Shown here: in pieces, positions 4,773-6,530 of the stretch
Layout: every line of letters starts with the position of its first letter
How positions within the stretch are numbered: the stretch's first letter is position 1
From: an uncultured Candidatus Saccharibacteria bacterium
GTDB taxonomy: Bacteria; Patescibacteria; Saccharimonadia; Saccharimonadales; UBA5946
NCBI GenBank assembly: GCA_946886435.1
Contig: CAMPIR010000043.1
Span: 1-6,530, forward strand
Reading direction: 5' to 3'
Length of the DNA: 6,530 bases
Made by a program: the position numbers and the translations under genes
Notes under the pieces: generated by a model
Database searches by the model: none
What the model saw: only the letters and a program-made list of their open reading frames with translations
What the model was told of the DNA's origin: nothing

Positions 4773-6530
4773 ATGGGTAAAATCATCGGAATCGACCTCG
4801 GTACCACAAACAGCGCCGTTGCGTATATGGTGGCGGGCAAACCGGAAGTTATTGCTAACGTTGAAGGTAACCGAACCACACCGTCAGTCGTGGCTATCAA
4901 CAAAAAGGGCGAAAGACTTGTCGGGCAGGTCGCACAGCGCCAACGTGTTACGAATGCAAAGAACACAATCTATGGTGTTAAGCGCCTGATTGGTCGCAAG
5001 TTTACCGATAAGGAAGTTCAAAAAGACCTCGGTATCATGCCGTACGAGATCGTCAAAAAAGGTGATGGCGTTGCGGTCAAGATGGGCGACACGGAGTACA
5101 CACCAGAAGAAGTTTCTGCGATGATTCTTTCAAAACTAAAGAGTGATGCTGAAGCCTTTCTCGGCGAAAAAGTTACCGAAGCCGTCATCACGGTACCGGC
5201 GTACTTTGATGACTCACAGCGCCAAGCGACCAAAGACGCCGGCAAGATCGCTGGCCTCGAGGTAAAACGCATCATCAACGAGCCGACCGCGGCCGCTCTG
5301 GCCTACGGCCTGGACAAGGGCAAAGAGGAAAAGATCGTGGTCTTTGACCTCGGTGGCGGTACCTTCGACGTGTCCGTCCTCGAACTCGGCGATGGCGTCT
5401 TTGAAGTAAAGAGTACGCATGGTGATACCCACCTCGGTGGTGAGGACTTTGACAACCGTATCGTCGATCATTTCCTCGACGAGTTCAAAAAACAGGAAGG
5501 TATTGACCTCAAGAGCGACAATGCCGCCCTCCAGCGTCTCAAAGACGAGGCTGAAAAGGCAAAGAAAGAACTCTCAACCACAAATGAATACGATGTAAAC
5601 CTACCGTTCCTGACCGCAGATGCTGATGGGCCAAAGCACTTTGAGTACAAACTTACCCGCGCCAAGCTGGAAGAGCTCGTTTCCGAGCTGATCGAGCGTC
5701 TAGCAGGTCCTGTCGAAAAAGCCCTCAAGGACGCAAAGCTCTCAGCGAGCGACATCAACGAAGTTGTTCTTGTCGGTGGTATGACCCGAATGCCTGCAGT
5801 TGTTGAGAAAGTAAAGAAAATCTTTGGCAAGGACCCGATGCAAGGCGTCAACCCTGATGAAGTTGTTGCCGTTGGCGCAGCTATCCAGGGCGGCGTTCTG
5901 TCGGGTGATGTCAAGGATGTGCTGCTCCTCGACGTAACGCCACTTTCGCTGGGTATCGAAACTATGGGTAGCGTGACGACCAAACTGATCGAACGCAATA
6001 CGACTGTTCCAACCAGCAAATCTGAAACCTTCTCAACCGCTGCTGATAACCAGCCGCAGGTAGAAATCCACGTCCTCCAAGGTGAGCGAGAGTTCGCAGC
6101 CGATAACAAGAGTCTCGGTAAGTTCGTACTCGATGGCATCGCACCGGCACCTCGCGGTGTTCCACAGATCGAAGTTACCTTCAATATCGACGCGAACGGT
6201 ATCCTCCACGTCACCGCCAAAGACAAAGGAACGAACAAAGAGCAGTCGATCACGATCCAGGACTCAGGCAATATGAGTAAGGAAGACATCGAAAAGGCAC
6301 AACGCGACGCCGAGGCTCACGCCGATGAAGACAAGAAAAAGCGTGAAGCTATCGATGCTCGCAACCAGCTCGAGAACGCTATCTACCAAGCAAAGAAGAT
6401 GCCGGATGAGTTCAAGGATAAGATCTCTGACGATGACAAGAAAATCATCGAAGAAGCGGTCAAGACGGCCGAGGGAGAACTCGAGAGTGATGACAAAGAC
6501 AAGCTCGAAGCTGCCACCAAGGCTCTTAAT
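4773..6530 (+). CDS. dnaK: Chaperone protein DnaK (Hsp70), C-terminal end outside window
   Basis: DnaK is the ATP-driven Hsp70 chaperone that binds exposed hydrophobic segments of proteins, working with GrpE and DnaJ. The frame is open for 586 codons from ATG 4773 to the right edge with no stop; about 40-60 residues are probably missing. The ATPase domain shows phosphate loop 1 I-D-L-G-T-T-N-S (7-14), Lys70, V-P-A-Y-F-D-D (141-147), [10 protein letters not shown] (170-179), phosphate loop 2 D-L-G-G-G-T-F-D (192-199) with Thr197, [11 protein letters not shown] (217-227) and V-G-G-M-T-R-M-P (334-341). The interdomain linker D-V-L-L-L-D is at 382-387, the substrate-binding beta domain follows, and the helical lid starts near 501. 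Residues about 75-100 keep the segment present in E. coli DnaK but absent from Bacillus-type DnaK. AAAGGAGAG at 4759-4767 is a strong ribosome binding site. Control is by its own promoter with two CIRCE operators. Confidence 0.98.
   Translation, partial: MGKIIGIDLGTTNSAVAYMVAGKPEVIANVEGNRTTPSVVAINKKGERLVGQVAQRQRVTNAKNTIYGVKRLIGRKFTDKEVQKDLGIMPYEIVKKGDGVAVKMGDTEYTPEEVSAMILSKLKSDAEAFLGEKVTEAVITVPAYFDDSQRQATKDAGKIAGLEVKRIINEPTAAALAYGLDKGKEEKIVVFDLGGGTFDVSVLELGDGVFEVKSTHGDTHLGGEDFDNRIVDHFLDEFKKQEGIDLKSDNAALQRLKDEAEKAKKELSTTNEYDVNLPFLTADADGPKHFEYKLTRAKLEELVSELIERLAGPVEKALKDAKLSASDINEVVLVGGMTRMPAVVEKVKKIFGKDPMQGVNPDEVVAVGAAIQGGVLSGDVKDVLLLDVTPLSLGIETMGSVTTKLIERNTTVPTSKSETFSTAADNQPQVEIHVLQGEREFAADNKSLGKFVLDGIAPAPRGVPQIEVTFNIDANGILHVTAKDKGTNKEQSITIQDSGNMSKEDIEKAQRDAEAHADEDKKKREAIDARNQLENAIYQAKKMPDEFKDKISDDDKKIIEEAVKTAEGELESDDKDKLEAATKALN

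Noticed and set aside
4660..4989. 109-codon + strand frame starting in CIRCE 1
   Set aside because: It overlaps dnaK in another frame, starts between the -35 and -10 boxes, has no ribosome binding site and gives no recognisable protein.
5468..6289. Long open frame (273 codons) on the - strand
   Set aside because: It lies wholly antisense to dnaK, whose + strand frame is open and has full Hsp70 motifs. The antisense product is a Ser/Leu/Thr-rich low-information sequence typical of a codon-usage shadow.
1..6530. tRNA or rRNA genes, CRISPR arrays, insertion sequences, attachment sites
   Set aside because: I saw no cloverleaf-like segment, regularly spaced repeat array, transposase or terminal inverted repeats. 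Apart from 4600-4772 the window is essentially all coding.

Overview
The window is a compact, almost fully coding stretch of bacterial chromosome, all on the + strand. It is a translation factor and heat-shock locus. Order: the tail of an unidentified membrane protein gene, lepA (elongation factor 4), an unrecognised 196-codon gene, a guanylate-kinase-like gene, hrcA (heat-shock repressor), an unannotated 44-codon gene, grpE, and dnaK, which runs off the right edge. The backbone lepA–(x)–hrcA–grpE–dnaK is the arrangement known from Bacillus and relatives (lepA-hemN-hrcA-grpE-dnaK-dnaJ). Here the hemN position holds two other genes, and a tiny gene sits between hrcA and grpE. dnaJ is likely, but not shown, to lie beyond the right edge.

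Organism: the G+C content is near one half by eye. TAA, TGA and TAG all end genes, so the standard bacterial code applies and UGA is not recoded. The DnaK keeps the nucleotide-binding-domain segment that Bacillus-type DnaK lacks, so this is not an ordinary firmicute despite the gene order. The short HrcA, very tight packing, divergent kinase and unrecognised protein suggest a reduced-genome lineage such as Patescibacteria/CPR, perhaps Saccharibacteria. That placement is inference with modest confidence.

Layout: positions 1-3223 form one tightly packed operon (1-nt overlap, then gaps of 5 and 1 nt). Positions 3210-4599 are a second unit, hrcA–44-codon gene–grpE, under a CIRCE operator (the HrcA-binding inverted repeat). 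That operator overlaps the 3' end of the kinase gene, and its 9-nt spacer contains the promoter -35 box. The hrcA -10 box lies 6 nt before the ATG and there is no ribosome binding site, so hrcA appears to be read from a leaderless mRNA. Positions 4600-4772 are a regulatory region with two CIRCE elements. The first is a 15-bp-arm palindrome again holding the -35 box in its spacer. The second lies in the predicted dnaK 5' leader. Positions 4773-6530 are dnaK.

How it works together: HrcA would repress its own unit and dnaK by covering the -35 boxes. When HrcA is inactivated under protein-folding stress, the DnaK chaperone, its nucleotide exchange factor GrpE and the small peptide would be made together. 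The most novel item is the 44-residue peptide. It follows a perfect AGGAGG ribosome binding site and has a regular 11-residue repeat that puts a narrow polar stripe along an otherwise I/V-rich helix. It is co-encoded with the heat-shock genes, and I do not recognise it as a known family.
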